From Mytilinidion resinicola (lineage: Eukaryota > Ascomycota > Dothideomycetes > Mytilinidiales > Mytilinidiaceae): DNA of 64,000 bases. The stretch covers positions 1,735,539 to 1,799,538 of the forward strand of contig NW_022985444.1 in assembly GCF_010093595.1 (NCBI RefSeq), read 5' to 3'. A program made the translations under genes and the position numbers. Under the pieces are notes generated by a model, which had not been told where the DNA came from, did no database searches, and worked only from the letters and a program-made list of their open reading frames with translations. This document shows positions 54,517 to 64,000 of the stretch, in pieces; the first letter of the stretch is position 1; the number at the start of each line of letters is the position of its first letter.

Positions 54517-55046
54517 TCTAGTGTGTCTGTGAGTGTGGGCACATTGGCCTTCTTTCGAGATCTGCTTTCCTTCTGGGGCGTCATGTGTATCGTCTTGCTA
54601 CGGCATGGCTATACGCAGGACTGCGCTCTAAATCACAACACCGTAACCTTTACATTCAACTTCTAGGTTCATCATATCTCTAGAGGTGTCTCACATCACT
54701 ATCTACCAGCCCAAAATGCGCCCCCGGATATCCTATTTGAACCTTGTAAGGAAAGTAGTAAACCAGCGCTATGGATAGGGTTACAAGAGAGTTACTTGCA
54801 TTCAATTGAATCAAAGTTTTGGCAGAGTTTATGAATTATTCCAGTAATTGAGGTGGCCTCAATGTCTCTCCACATCCAGCACGATCCCAACTAGACTAGC
54901 TAGATATACACTGCGGTATTCGAGCAATGCAACACGAGTGCATTATTAAGGCTCATTCGTACCTCCCTCAGATCATCATGCCCAATCAGGTGAGACGCCA
55001 TTGATTCTCTGCATCAATTGCAGCCCATCAAGCCGGCATCAGCGCC
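54517..55046. other. Intergenic; nothing identified
   Basis: This is the 3' flank of the dynamin-like gene. An ATG at 54979 followed by a donor-like GTGAGA and acceptor-like TTGCAG 38 bp later may be a remnant of the first exon of the relic at 55047. Confidence 0.35.
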
Positions 55047-55537
55047 ATGTCGTCGTTGTCCTCGCCATTATGCTTATGCTTACGAACATACTTGCAATCT
55101 TTACCAGCGCCAGACTGCACACAGGCACGGCAGGGTCAAACTCCGTTGCAAACCTTTCTCGCATCAAGACAGGCCGTACAAGTCGTAGGATCGCAGCACT
55201 TTCTCTCATTAGATCGAGAGGAGGAACTCAGGACAGTGGAGAAGGACAGGGCCATTATGAACCAGCTCTGGACAAAATTGGAGGGTTTACGAGAAGAAAA
55301 ACGTGTCCGGTTGGAGCCCTCCGCCCGTAAACTCCGCTGCTCTCACTGCTATCAGTCGAATCTGGACTGCGATGGTGGACCGAATGCCAGAACTGCCAGG
55401 CGGCGAAGGAAGAATGCCTGTATCAAATCTGCAAGCCGTTTGAGGAGCATGCGCGCTGGGGCCACGGCAAGTGATGCAAGAGGGCACATTGCACTCAATT
55501 CCACGGGCAGGGTAGGACTGGATACCATTTTAAATAG
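55047..55537 (+). pseudogene. Zinc-bracket family member G, decayed
   Basis: The C-terminal half is close to member D: KLEGLREEKRVRLEPSARKL, then C-SH-C-YQSNLD-C-DGG. A frameshift near 55375 follows, and the next frame reads C-QN-C-QAAKEE-C-LYQI-C-KPFEEHARWGHGK, a TGA at 55472-55474, then C-KRAH-C-TQF-H-GQGRTGY, ending TAG 55535. The N-terminal C-x2-C-x3-H domain and most of the coiled coil are missing or unrecognisable. The preserved order of all ten potential metal-binding positions shows descent from a full-length copy. Confidence 0.72.
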
Positions 55538-56329
55538 GTACAGAGCAAAACGGGGCAACCAAGGCTAGAAGGGCTACGACACAGAAGGAGGATATCAAAA
55601 TGGGCTGCATGGCGGGCGCAGCGGCCACCTTACCTGTCCAATTTCGCGATGCAGCTTCACTCTGTTCCCATTGTTCTCATCCGCCAACACTACCTGACAC
55701 ATCGAAACACCCTCTTAAATCACTGCTTCCTGTATATACTTCTTTATTTGTCTAAGAAAGAATATCGAGCACACAGGCTTTTCTTGTCAGCGGTGTTGGC
55801 CGGGCACGGGATTTAAGCTGATGCCTGTCGATAGAGCCCCTCGACCCTCTAGGCTCAAGTAGAGCGCAAGGTTGCAACTATGTGTGATGGGGTTGGCTCT
55901 AGCTCGTAATGGGCGTGGGAGGCCGTCGCTGCAGAATTAACTGAAAAAGTTCCAAAAGATAGGCGCAGATTTCGGTCCTGAATTCACAAGGTCAAGCTCT
56001 ACGGTGACCCATGAATGGCCTCTCAGCTTCATGAGCATAGGTTACTTAGCTAGAAGCAGAGATCAAAGATGTGCCAAACACTGCATCCAGCCCGCAATTT
56101 GACCTCTTTAAACATGCAGTGGTGTTCGGCCACCTGATCTGTGACCTATTTCCGTGCCATCATAATACCCTTGTTGTTATTGAACAGTGATGATAGTGCA
56201 CGAGAGGAAGAGGCAACAAGATGTGGCTGCTGGTAGCGAAAGACAGAGATTTCCTTTTTTTTGGGGTGATGGTGCTCGCCATTAACTTATCTCGATGATA
56301 ATAGACGCGATTAGTCAGTCATAATATAC

Positions 56330-57080
56330 AGTATCGAAGAGGTGGAAACTTGCACTTGAAGATGATAGGACTATGGGAATGAAAACATAACGTCACATCA
56401 CGGATTACAAAGATCTCACTGCTGCAGATGGAGATTATAGTAGTATTGATTTGATTATAAGAGCGACGCAGTCCTCGGCTTGAAAAGCCTCCCAGCGATA
56501 TGAAGATAAACATGCTAACAGAGTTAGTGAAGGCCTTGCAAAAGAATTGAGAGGGAATACTTCCATAAGGTTGAAAAAAGGTCGCCACCATCCCTCTGGC
56601 GTCTCGCAGCTGGTGCCGAACCACCACCCGACTCGTCCACGATGAAGACTGGGTTAGTGGGGGGAGGGACAACATACCTGCAGCTACATGCCACTGAGCG
56701 ACCCACTGGTTTAGGCTCTGGGAGGACCCGAGCACCACATGAATCGCTCCTTACAGAAGAGGGTTCGTTGCATCGAAGAGTTCTTGGAGGTGGCAGCCCG
56801 ACCCGTCTATGCTGCGTAGAACAGGACAAAGCTTGCCCCTCGTCGATTGCAACGGTTCCTAATCTGCGAGGCAGCAGGATCCCTGGTGGGATGGCAGAGG
56901 TACAGCTGTAGCGCGCGCGCTCATTGTCCCGTGGGTCTGCTGCGCCGCAACTGTTGTGCACTGCCGGTGTCTGGGAACCCATGACACTTTTGTGGCGTAC
57001 CAGTTGCGCTCCCTAATGTCGGGAATCCCTAATGTCGGGACGGTCCTACCGGTGGCATGTTGGTGTTGGCTTGAAGAAAA
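56330..57080 (-). repeat. Dispersed repeat copy R2 (about 0.7 kb), inverted relative to 43.7-44.4 kb
   Basis: Read on the minus strand it matches R1 at 43690-44400 block by block, with the best segment at 56560-56680. Here the donor-like sequence is cag/GTATGT, and the downstream actctgttagcatg replaces R1's actctactaacag. The shared frame again contains NPVFIVDESGGGSAPAARRQ. Flanks outside about 56330 and 57080 do not match. No transposase or known domain is seen. Confidence 0.7.
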
Positions 57081-57500
57081 GAAGTTCAGGTCGGCGGGTG
57101 AGGAGCAGAAGATATAGTCGCTGGCTTGGCTGATTACTCAGCGGCGCACGGACACACTCCGCGACCCGCGCAAGTCGGCAGGCAGCAACGAGCAGCGAGC
57201 CAATCAGAGGCTTTCACGTCACCTAACAGCGTATAAAGGCCCCTTCATCACGTGCCCGGCAGTGATTCTTACCTTTGTATGAACACTTCACAAAGTAATT
57301 CCGCAGTTTCTAATTGGCTACATATTCTCTCCGTGCGTATCACCCTTGTAAGAATGGTGCGCTATCCTCTAGAGGTCCTTTCTAGAGAGCACTTCTACGG
57401 AACGCTTATAGATAACAGCCTAAGGTAGCTATTATTACTTACTGCTGTAGGTTACGGCCAGTGTTATAATAAGCCTACGTGGTGCTGCTAGCCCATACTG

Positions 57501-57560
57501 CGGCCTACACCGTAATGCGGCCTATACCGTGATGGCCTACATGGCCTACACCGTGATGCA
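57501..57560. repeat. Short tandem repeat of ggcctacaccgtgatgc variants
   Basis: Four partial units (cggcctacaccgtaatg, cggcctataccgtgat, ggcctacat, ggcctacaccgtgatg) follow each other. They lie in a stretch (57081-58224) without supported genes; a TATA-like gcgtataaagg occurs near 57231. Confidence 0.6.
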
Positions 57561-58224
57561 GGTAGCTATCGGCTCTTACAACGTATTGCGCGGCACACTC
57601 CTTAGACGCTTACAGACAACAACTATTACTATTTTTACTAAGAAGTGTTCGCCTTCAGCCTTATAAAGTGCTGAAAGATGTTTACTGTGCACAGCATACA
57701 AGTGTAGTAGAAGGATAAGATGTAGCTAATCAAAGCCTGCGTTGTAAATATGTTGTGCTGTTCATTAAAATCGCTAGCGAGCACGTGACGAAGGGGTCTT
57801 TCTGAGGGACCTGCCCCGAGGCTGCCCGGTCATAATCCAACCTCAACTTCAGCTGAGATCCCAGCCTTCCCGCTGCTGCCTTCGAACCCCGCACCACTCT
57901 CCCAGCGGGCCGTATCAAATGATGTACGGCAATATCGCAGGTATAAGACTGATGTATTCGGCTCCGTCAATCAATCTAGTATTCTAAACACATGCGGTAT
58001 CTTCGTCCCCAATAAAAGCTGCCTTGGCTGCTATATGTTTCAATTTGTAATAGCAAGCTGCAGCTTTACTAGCAGTCCTCTCTCCTCTGTCGCATGTCAA
58101 TACTTTTCAAGGACCCGACTAAAGTTCGCAACTTCTAGCTTTCCGCCCCCCACTGCAGAGAACCACGGAATCGTCTCATCGCACATCAGTCCAGCAGTTC
58201 GAATTTCTCTGGAAGAAACCGGAT

Positions 58225-60557
58225 TTGAAAAGGTCGTCTACATCTGTCTCCGATGCATCCATCACCTCCCAGGCATCTACTCCGCTTGAATCCGCATCAT
58301 CAGCCTTCAAAGTCCGTGGATTGATACATTCAAGAAAGTCTTCTCGAAACGTAGAAGCATTAGCTACTTCAAAGGATTATTCAGAATGCGCGTTCTGTGG
58401 GCCTCTTCATCGACAAACCATAAAGTGGGAGACTTTTCGGCTCTTGCTTTACCGCCTCGGCCAGAGCAGTGAGACATGCCATCAAACATGTCGGGTGCTT
58501 TTACAAGCATTAAAGCCTTCAATTCCTCCGGAAAGCGAGCGATGTCGGAAACTGCTTCAGAACTTGGATATCGCCGTGGAGTCGCAGGTGCGTGCAGGCG
58601 GTTTCGTATTCAATTTTGGGAAGACCGCGGAGAAAGAGGCCCTTTCCGTTTCGTTGCCCAAGCCATCTTTAGGTAAGTCGCGTTGCTTTTGCAGCGAAAG
58701 AATAGGCGCGCGTTATGATGCTGATTCTCGTGATAGCTGACAATATCGCTGGTAAAATCTCCTTGCTGTTCTCTCGCCGCCAAAAACCTCCCGGCCCCCT
58801 TCCTCAAATATCAAGTCGCTCCGATTCGGAAGCCGCCTTCAAAACCGTGAAAGCTTGGATCCAAACGTGTAACTTGAACCACCATATGTGTTCCAGAAGC
58901 AAAGACGCCAAACTTCCGACCCGAGTCCTTGACGTAGGGCGGGTCGAAAATCAGACTGATTCTGCCGAAAGGTAAAGAGGATACCAACTACGTTGCGCTC
59001 AGTCATTACTGGGGCAATACACATACCTTTATAACCACAAGTACCAATCTTGCAAAAACATACGAGGGCATCCCCTGGTTGGAGCTACCAAAGACTTTCC
59101 AGGATGCCGTGATCATAAACCGACGATTGGGCATTCGTTACTTGTGGATCGATTCTTTGTGTATTCTCCAAGATTCAGAGTATGTGTTTGCATGCTTCTT
59201 AATCCTTCCACTGACCAGAATCAGAATCCGCATGTAGGTACCGGAGTGTTGAAGGTCGCTAATGGGCATGCAGAAGTGATTGGCATTTTGAATCCGCTCG
59301 AATGGGCGAGATATACACAAACTCATATATAACCAGCGCCGCGTCTCTTGCTCCAAATGGTGGAACTGGGATATTCCATTCCCGGTCCGGGGAAACCTAC
59401 AAATTTGAGAACGGTGTTACAGTCAAACTATCTCTTGCAAGTAGCCATCTAGACCCCCCAAGACCATTGACCCTTTACTCACACGCTCATGGGCTTTTCA
59501 AGAGCGGATCCTACAAGCTCATGTGCTATCGTACGGCTCAGAAGAGCTGAAATGACACTGCAAGACCTCCAAGAAGTGCAAATGTGGCTTTGGATGGCCA
59601 GAACCAGCGCGAGACGCCCCAAACGAAATGCTGCAGGCACACCGAGAACTCCGCTACCATGAGCTCATTGCCAAAGCCACCGCTCTTGCGATCGAGAAAG
59701 AAGGTGCAGAGATCCGAGAAGAGCACATGTTTGAGGAAATTGGCGCATTTCTCGCACTACGAAAAGAGGCCGTAGACCCAGACTGGGACATCGATGAAGA
59801 GGAATGGCTCGATTTGTACGATTACTGGAGGGACTTCGTCGTGCCGGCATACACACGGTTGAAATTGACGATAGAGTCTGACAGGCTTCCTGCTCTCTCT
59901 GCGATAGCATCAGGTATCGGGGCGGCCGTCCCAGATACCTACCTTGCCGGCTTATGGCGTAAGGATGTTCGCCATGGTCTCGCATGGAGCGCATCTGCCG
60001 ACGCAAAATTGCCCTCAGCATATCGTGGTCCGTCATGGAGCTGGGTTTCCGTCGAAGGGCCCATAACTTACTGGCCGTTGCTGCGCGAAAAGAGCCCTCC
60101 TAGCGAGAACAGATGGTCGTCATACCGAGATACGAGAACTCTGCGCCCGTCTAAACCTTCTCTCCGAGTCCTCAAAGCGTCCTGCACACCGGTATCCTCG
60201 AATAGCACTGGCGCCGTCAGCTCTGGTATGTTGAAGTTGCGAGAGGATAAGTATAGCGCAGTACTCGTAGTCGACTCAGCAAGACAGGAACCCGGGATAG
60301 AGCAAGGGTCGAAAGTGGGAGCCCAGGTACACTGCTCGATGATTTGTGCAAAAATTCACATGGTACGTTATGAAACTTGGCATGATACTTTGCTGTTAGA
60401 TCCTGGTCGAATAGCATCATTCGCGCTGATAGATATGAGCGACCCGAACATCTCTATCACTCTGCTCTACCTGGGAGAAGAATGCTCGACGGACGAGAAT
60501 TTGAAGCCGCTGGAATGGCGACACGATCTACCGAAAGACCAACTCATATCACCCTGA
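58225..60557 (+). pseudogene. HET-domain (heterokaryon incompatibility) gene, decayed
   Basis: Pieces in order: an N-terminal region with SECAFCGPLHR; an intron (GTAAGT, 58672-58735); a segment ending [10 protein letters not shown]; a one-base frameshift in a G-run near 58940; then the HET core [31 protein letters not shown]; an intron near 59179-59270; DWHFESARMGEIYTNSYI; another frameshift in a C-run near 59460; LLTRSWAFQERILQAHVLSY; a TGA at 59553-59555 where Trp is expected; and a long intact C-terminal part with ALSAIASGIGAAVPDTYLAG and SYRGPSWSWVS-like sequence (AYRGPSWSWVSVEG). HET proteins trigger cell death on contact with incompatible strains. No clear start ATG is seen in the first frame. 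Confidence 0.78.
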
Positions 60558-61838
60558 AGGCTTTTCTCGTACTGCGCAACTCAGAGAAAAAGAAGCGCGC
60601 GTTTGAGAGAGTCGGAATGTTTCGAGGCGCGAGTTTGCCAGCTAGGATAAGTTAGGTGCGGACTGAGATCACAATCCTGTGACGAGGCCCTACCTCATTT
60701 CATCATGGTCCTTTCGCCGTTGGAATACGTCTCAACACTGGACAATCGAGATGTTATCGGCTCTCATAGCTCGTTTTCCGGAAGCTGTTCTGCAGAGCAC
60801 GAAGTAATGGGCTTGGCATAGCTGCGCTTGCCGTCAGGATGAGGCTCGACAAGTCAAATTGTAAGTAAGATCAATTTTGTTGGCTGGCTAGATTTACTCA
60901 CCCAGAACGCGTGCAGTCACAGTGAGACATTTTGTCAAGCTAAGAGCATCGCTGGTCTGGATCACCAAGTTTTCCCTGACGCTAGATATCCACTATCGTG
61001 GCTCGATCAAGGAAAGAGGATAAGCGATGTGGCTTTGTGGCGTCCTACACTAGAGCCTCATCAAGAATGCCAAGCCCCCCTCTTTCGAGACAACAACATG
61101 CATGCCTTGTGACGGAGTACGTATTCCTAGCCAGCTAGCCTACGGAGTGTGGTACGGCTAGCGTCGGCTACCTTAATATAGAACACGGTTCCTATATTTA
61201 GCCCTCACAGTTCTACGGTACGGCTACGTAAGCCTCCACACACAGGAGTATATATACGGCGTACGTAGCCTAGATAGATGCTCAGCCAATACATCACTTA
61301 CCTCGTTCAATGCATTGTTTCACCTCCATCCTCACCTTGCAATGCTTCCCATCTCTCAGACCATGAAAATCCTCTTCAGCTCCAACTCATGCAATTACAT
61401 CGCACTGAAGATCTCTTGTAGTTAACGATGACTCGACAGCTTCGCGACAGGCCTGCTATTGAGATGGAGGCGCGTTGGACTCTATTTTGCACAAACGCAT
61501 CGCCAAATACCAAGAAAAGCTTCAACAGAGATGCTAAAATCTAGACTGCCGTCATGCCGCTTTCAGATTCTCCTCGTCTGGTTCTGGCTTGGTGTCCCAT
61601 AGAGCCGCGGGGACGCCGTGTTGGGCTCCTGCCTCGACCTCGTGGCTGGCTGGGGACGAGATCGGGCTCTGGCTTATGACCAGATGCCTGCCGCTCACCT
61701 TCGCGCTTTGCTCTGACTTCAACCTCACTCTGTCGCGTTTCTTTTGTAGAGCACATCCACTCGTTATTTTGATCTTGTTAGCCGCCACTCCTCGTTTAGA
61801 CGAAGCAACTGCTATATTTTATTGCTTTGGTCGCAATC
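60558..61838. other. Intergenic with short direct motifs near 61110-61270
   Basis: No gene is supported. The segment 61110-61270 repeats small blocks (tacggctagc / ggtacggcta / gtacgtagcct), suggesting a decayed repeat. The rest shows nothing. Confidence 0.4.
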
Positions 61839-64000
61839 ATGCTGCTCTTGTTTTGGGTCTCAGCTCTCACGGGCCTTGCGTCTGCGGTTCCTACGTCTTA
61901 TGATACATGTAAACCTCTCCCCACTGGTCATGGACCAAAAGCGAAACCTGATACTGTGGAGGAATTTTATGCTCTTTCAGCGCTCAAGGCAAGCGCGCTT
62001 TCCATTTACTTCTCCAGAAACGCTGCTAATCTGTTTCAAGACTCTATCATCTTCGACGCATACTCCAGAGGGGTATTCTCGAGTGTTTCAGGGAGAAAAG
62101 GGCTCCGTGTCGGCTTCTAATTACCTTGGCTCCTACATCTTGACCAGTTATAGCGCCGAAACCTGTGCTCCGCTGTGTAATACTAAGAAAGGCTGCGAAG
62201 GTTTCAATATGTCCGTGTCCGCCAGTTTTATAAATTTACCTACTTGACACTCTCCTAGTTTTATCGAGAGGGATCCTTCCCTTGAGCCAAAGCCTTCTAA
62301 ATGTCCTAACCCACCTTCAACCACAAACTACAAGTGTACACTCTGGGGAGCGGCCGTACGTGAAGCAAGATATACCGAGCTTAGCAGCATTCCGTGTTAC
62401 TGATGCTCGTTTCACAGGTGTGTGCCAGTCAGGTCAAGGACAAGGGCCATTGTGAGGAAGGCTTCCACATCGTCATTACCGGGTCGAATGGTAGGGCGCT
62501 CACCAAGTCAGACACTTCCGACGTTGCCTAATAGCTTTCAGGATACACCAAAAAGGCACCGAAACCGAAGCCACTCTCCAGCGCGAAGTCCAGCATCAAG
62601 ACAAGCTCCAAGTCTGGCTCTAGCACTAAATGCAGCTCCTCTCTTTCCACGAAGGTTTCCAGTACAACCGCCAAATCCAGCTCGTCTACCCCATGCAAGT
62701 CTTCAAGTGCTTCCAAGCCTACATGGGTTTCCTCCGCGCACTCGACAGCTCGCACTTTCGGGCCTTACTCTTCCAAATCGACGACTTCATTTCCGATTTA
62801 CACAAGCGCATCCCGCGCTTCGTCTAGCGTTGTTTTTTCAAGCACGTCTTCTGAGCTCGTCCCTTCATCTTCATCATCTGAACTGCAATCAAGCACGACA
62901 TCTGCATCCAGCATCTATACTACTATACCATCATCGACGACTAGCAGTCCTGAACCAAGCCAGACGACCTCAACCGTCACCATCTCCTCGTTCAGCAGCT
63001 CTACAGGATCCCAATCTATCTCTTCGGTATCTTCTGTAGACTCCCAAAGTAGCATCCTCTCCTCGTCCATTAGCTCTACGGACTCCGAGTCGGCCACTTC
63101 GACGTCTACTGCCGGCTCCCAAACAAGTAATATCCCCTCCTCATCCACCAGCTCCACGGACTCCGAGTCAATCACTCCGACGTCTGCTGCCGACTCCCAA
63201 ACAAGCAGCACACCCGAATCCAACACGACCTCCGAAGTCGCATCATCTAGTGCGTCTTCAACAAGCGACGTTACTCCATCACCGACGTGCACTTCGACAT
63301 GGGTCGTTACATCCGATCTCGACTACTTTGGAGTCGATGACCGTAACAGTCCTGAAGTTTACAATAGCCTGGATGGCTGTATCTCAGCGTGTGATGATAT
63401 TAGCGAATGAATTGCCGTTGTCTGGGCCCAGGGAACCTTTTGCTACCTGAAAGACACCATCACAGCCGAAGTCCCTCATCAAGGATACACGGGAGCGAAA
63501 CAGGTCGAGGTATGCACCGGAGCGGCAGCTTCGAGCAACACGTCCTCGCCTGCGACTCTTACGAGTACGTCTGAAGTGAGCTCTACACCAACCGCAGAAC
63601 CTAGCTCAAGCAGCTCAACTATCGATGAGACTTCAGCATCCGCGTCTTCCTCTTCTACCGTCGATTCTCCTGCCACATCTACCACGGCATCAGGAAACGC
63701 GGGCGCCAACTTCGCCCTGCCCCAGCATAGCGGCTTGAACGAAGCGCTGCTCAGTACCGGTAGCCCTGGCGACTGGGTATGGGTCTCTCAGACCATTACT
63801 GTGTGCCCGGACATGTTTTATGATTTCAGCGCCTGGGCACGACCCAGGTACCGAGCATCCGGCACCGGCGTCCCATGCCAGCTGGTCTTCCTGGGGGATG
63901 GCGTAGAGTTTGCGAGGACGGCACTAGTGAGACCTGCCAACGCCGCTGCAAACATCTGGCTCGAGACGATGGCGACGGGCGTTCAGCTCAGCAGCAGCAC
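61839..64000 (+). CDS. Secreted Ser/Thr-rich protein with Cys-rich N-terminal domain; lesions; runs off the window
   Basis: The ATG at 61839 gives a signal peptide (MLLLFWVSALTGLASA), then CKPLPTGHGPKAKPDTVEEF, a pattern of a common fungal extracellular family. A frameshift between about 61990 and 62050 is needed to reach TPEGYSRVFQ and CAPLCNTKKGCEGFN. Three introns follow, ending at 62266, 62418 and 62531, the first with donor GTCCGT, and the domain finishes KCPNPPSTTNYKCTLWGAAV and VCASQVKDKGHCEEGFHIVI. A Ser/Thr/Lys-rich stalk of about 240 residues leads to a second Cys domain (NSLDGCISACDDISE, TGA at 63408-63410, then IAVVWAQGTFCYLKDTI), another Ser-rich stretch, and a galactose-binding-like domain still open at the window end. 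It may be a wall-anchored adhesin; TGA and frameshift suggest decay. Confidence 0.68.

Noticed and set aside
1..64000. CRISPR arrays, rRNA genes, bacterial-type operons
   Set aside because: No regularly spaced identical repeats with unique spacers, no rRNA-like sequence, and all genes show eukaryotic structure.

Overview
The window is nuclear DNA from a filamentous ascomycete (Pezizomycotina; a Dothideomycete is plausible but not proven). The signs are many 47-80 bp GT-AG introns with CTRAY-like branch sites, fungal gene families (TRM6, FAP7, PHO88/SND3, MINDY, NmrA-like, HET, expansin-like) and RIP-like C-to-T lesions. No bacterial operon structure, rRNA, convincing tRNA or CRISPR array is visible.

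Region 1 (1-34 kb) is mostly a housekeeping arm. In order it holds the end of an ABHD11-type hydrolase, a membrane-anchored histidine-phosphatase-family protein, a repeat-rich gap with a relic of a zinc-module gene, a P450-like protein without the heme-binding cysteine, HAM1 (ITPase) and FAP7 (AK6) convergent to each other, a small Cys-rich protein, glucose-6-phosphate dehydrogenase with 11 exons, ribosomal protein eL33 with a 12-nt exon, an NmrA-like protein, a deaminase-fold protein with an unknown neighbour, PHO88/SND3, an IFI6/IFI27-like membrane protein, TRM6 divergent from a MINDY deubiquitinase, and a delta-12 fatty acid desaturase. Where I rebuilt exon joins, the summed lengths are whole codons and end at the stop.

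Region 2 (34-64 kb) is an accessory, decaying region. It has relics of a PEX5-like receptor, a beta-lactamase-fold esterase with one in-frame TAG, an amidase, a HET-domain gene, and a Ser/Thr-rich secreted protein with lesions. Among them sit an expansin-like gene and a dynamin-like GTPase with apparent frameshifts.

The most distinctive content is a paralogous family that I do not recognise, called here the zinc-bracket family. Five copies lie between 38.0 and 48.6 kb (38010, 40290, 42042, 45837, 47611), one relic at 55.0 kb and one distant relic at 4.9-5.4 kb. The full design is an N-terminal C-x2-C-x3-H motif with a short helical domain, a long coiled coil, then a C-terminal Zn2Cys6-like cluster joined directly to a C-x(8-14)-C-x4-C-x3-H finger. 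Two copies (42042 and 47611) are intact and full length. Three have frameshifts near the zinc module, one has two in-frame TAG codons, and one lacks the C-terminal module.

The window also holds a new-looking non-autonomous DNA element. Three copies (25002, 39832, 41272) have long terminal inverted repeats beginning CACGC, and each is flanked by its own perfect 5-bp target duplication. Two of them bracket one zinc-bracket gene. A diverged repeat of about 0.7 kb occurs in inverted orientation at 43.7-44.4 kb and 56.3-57.1 kb.
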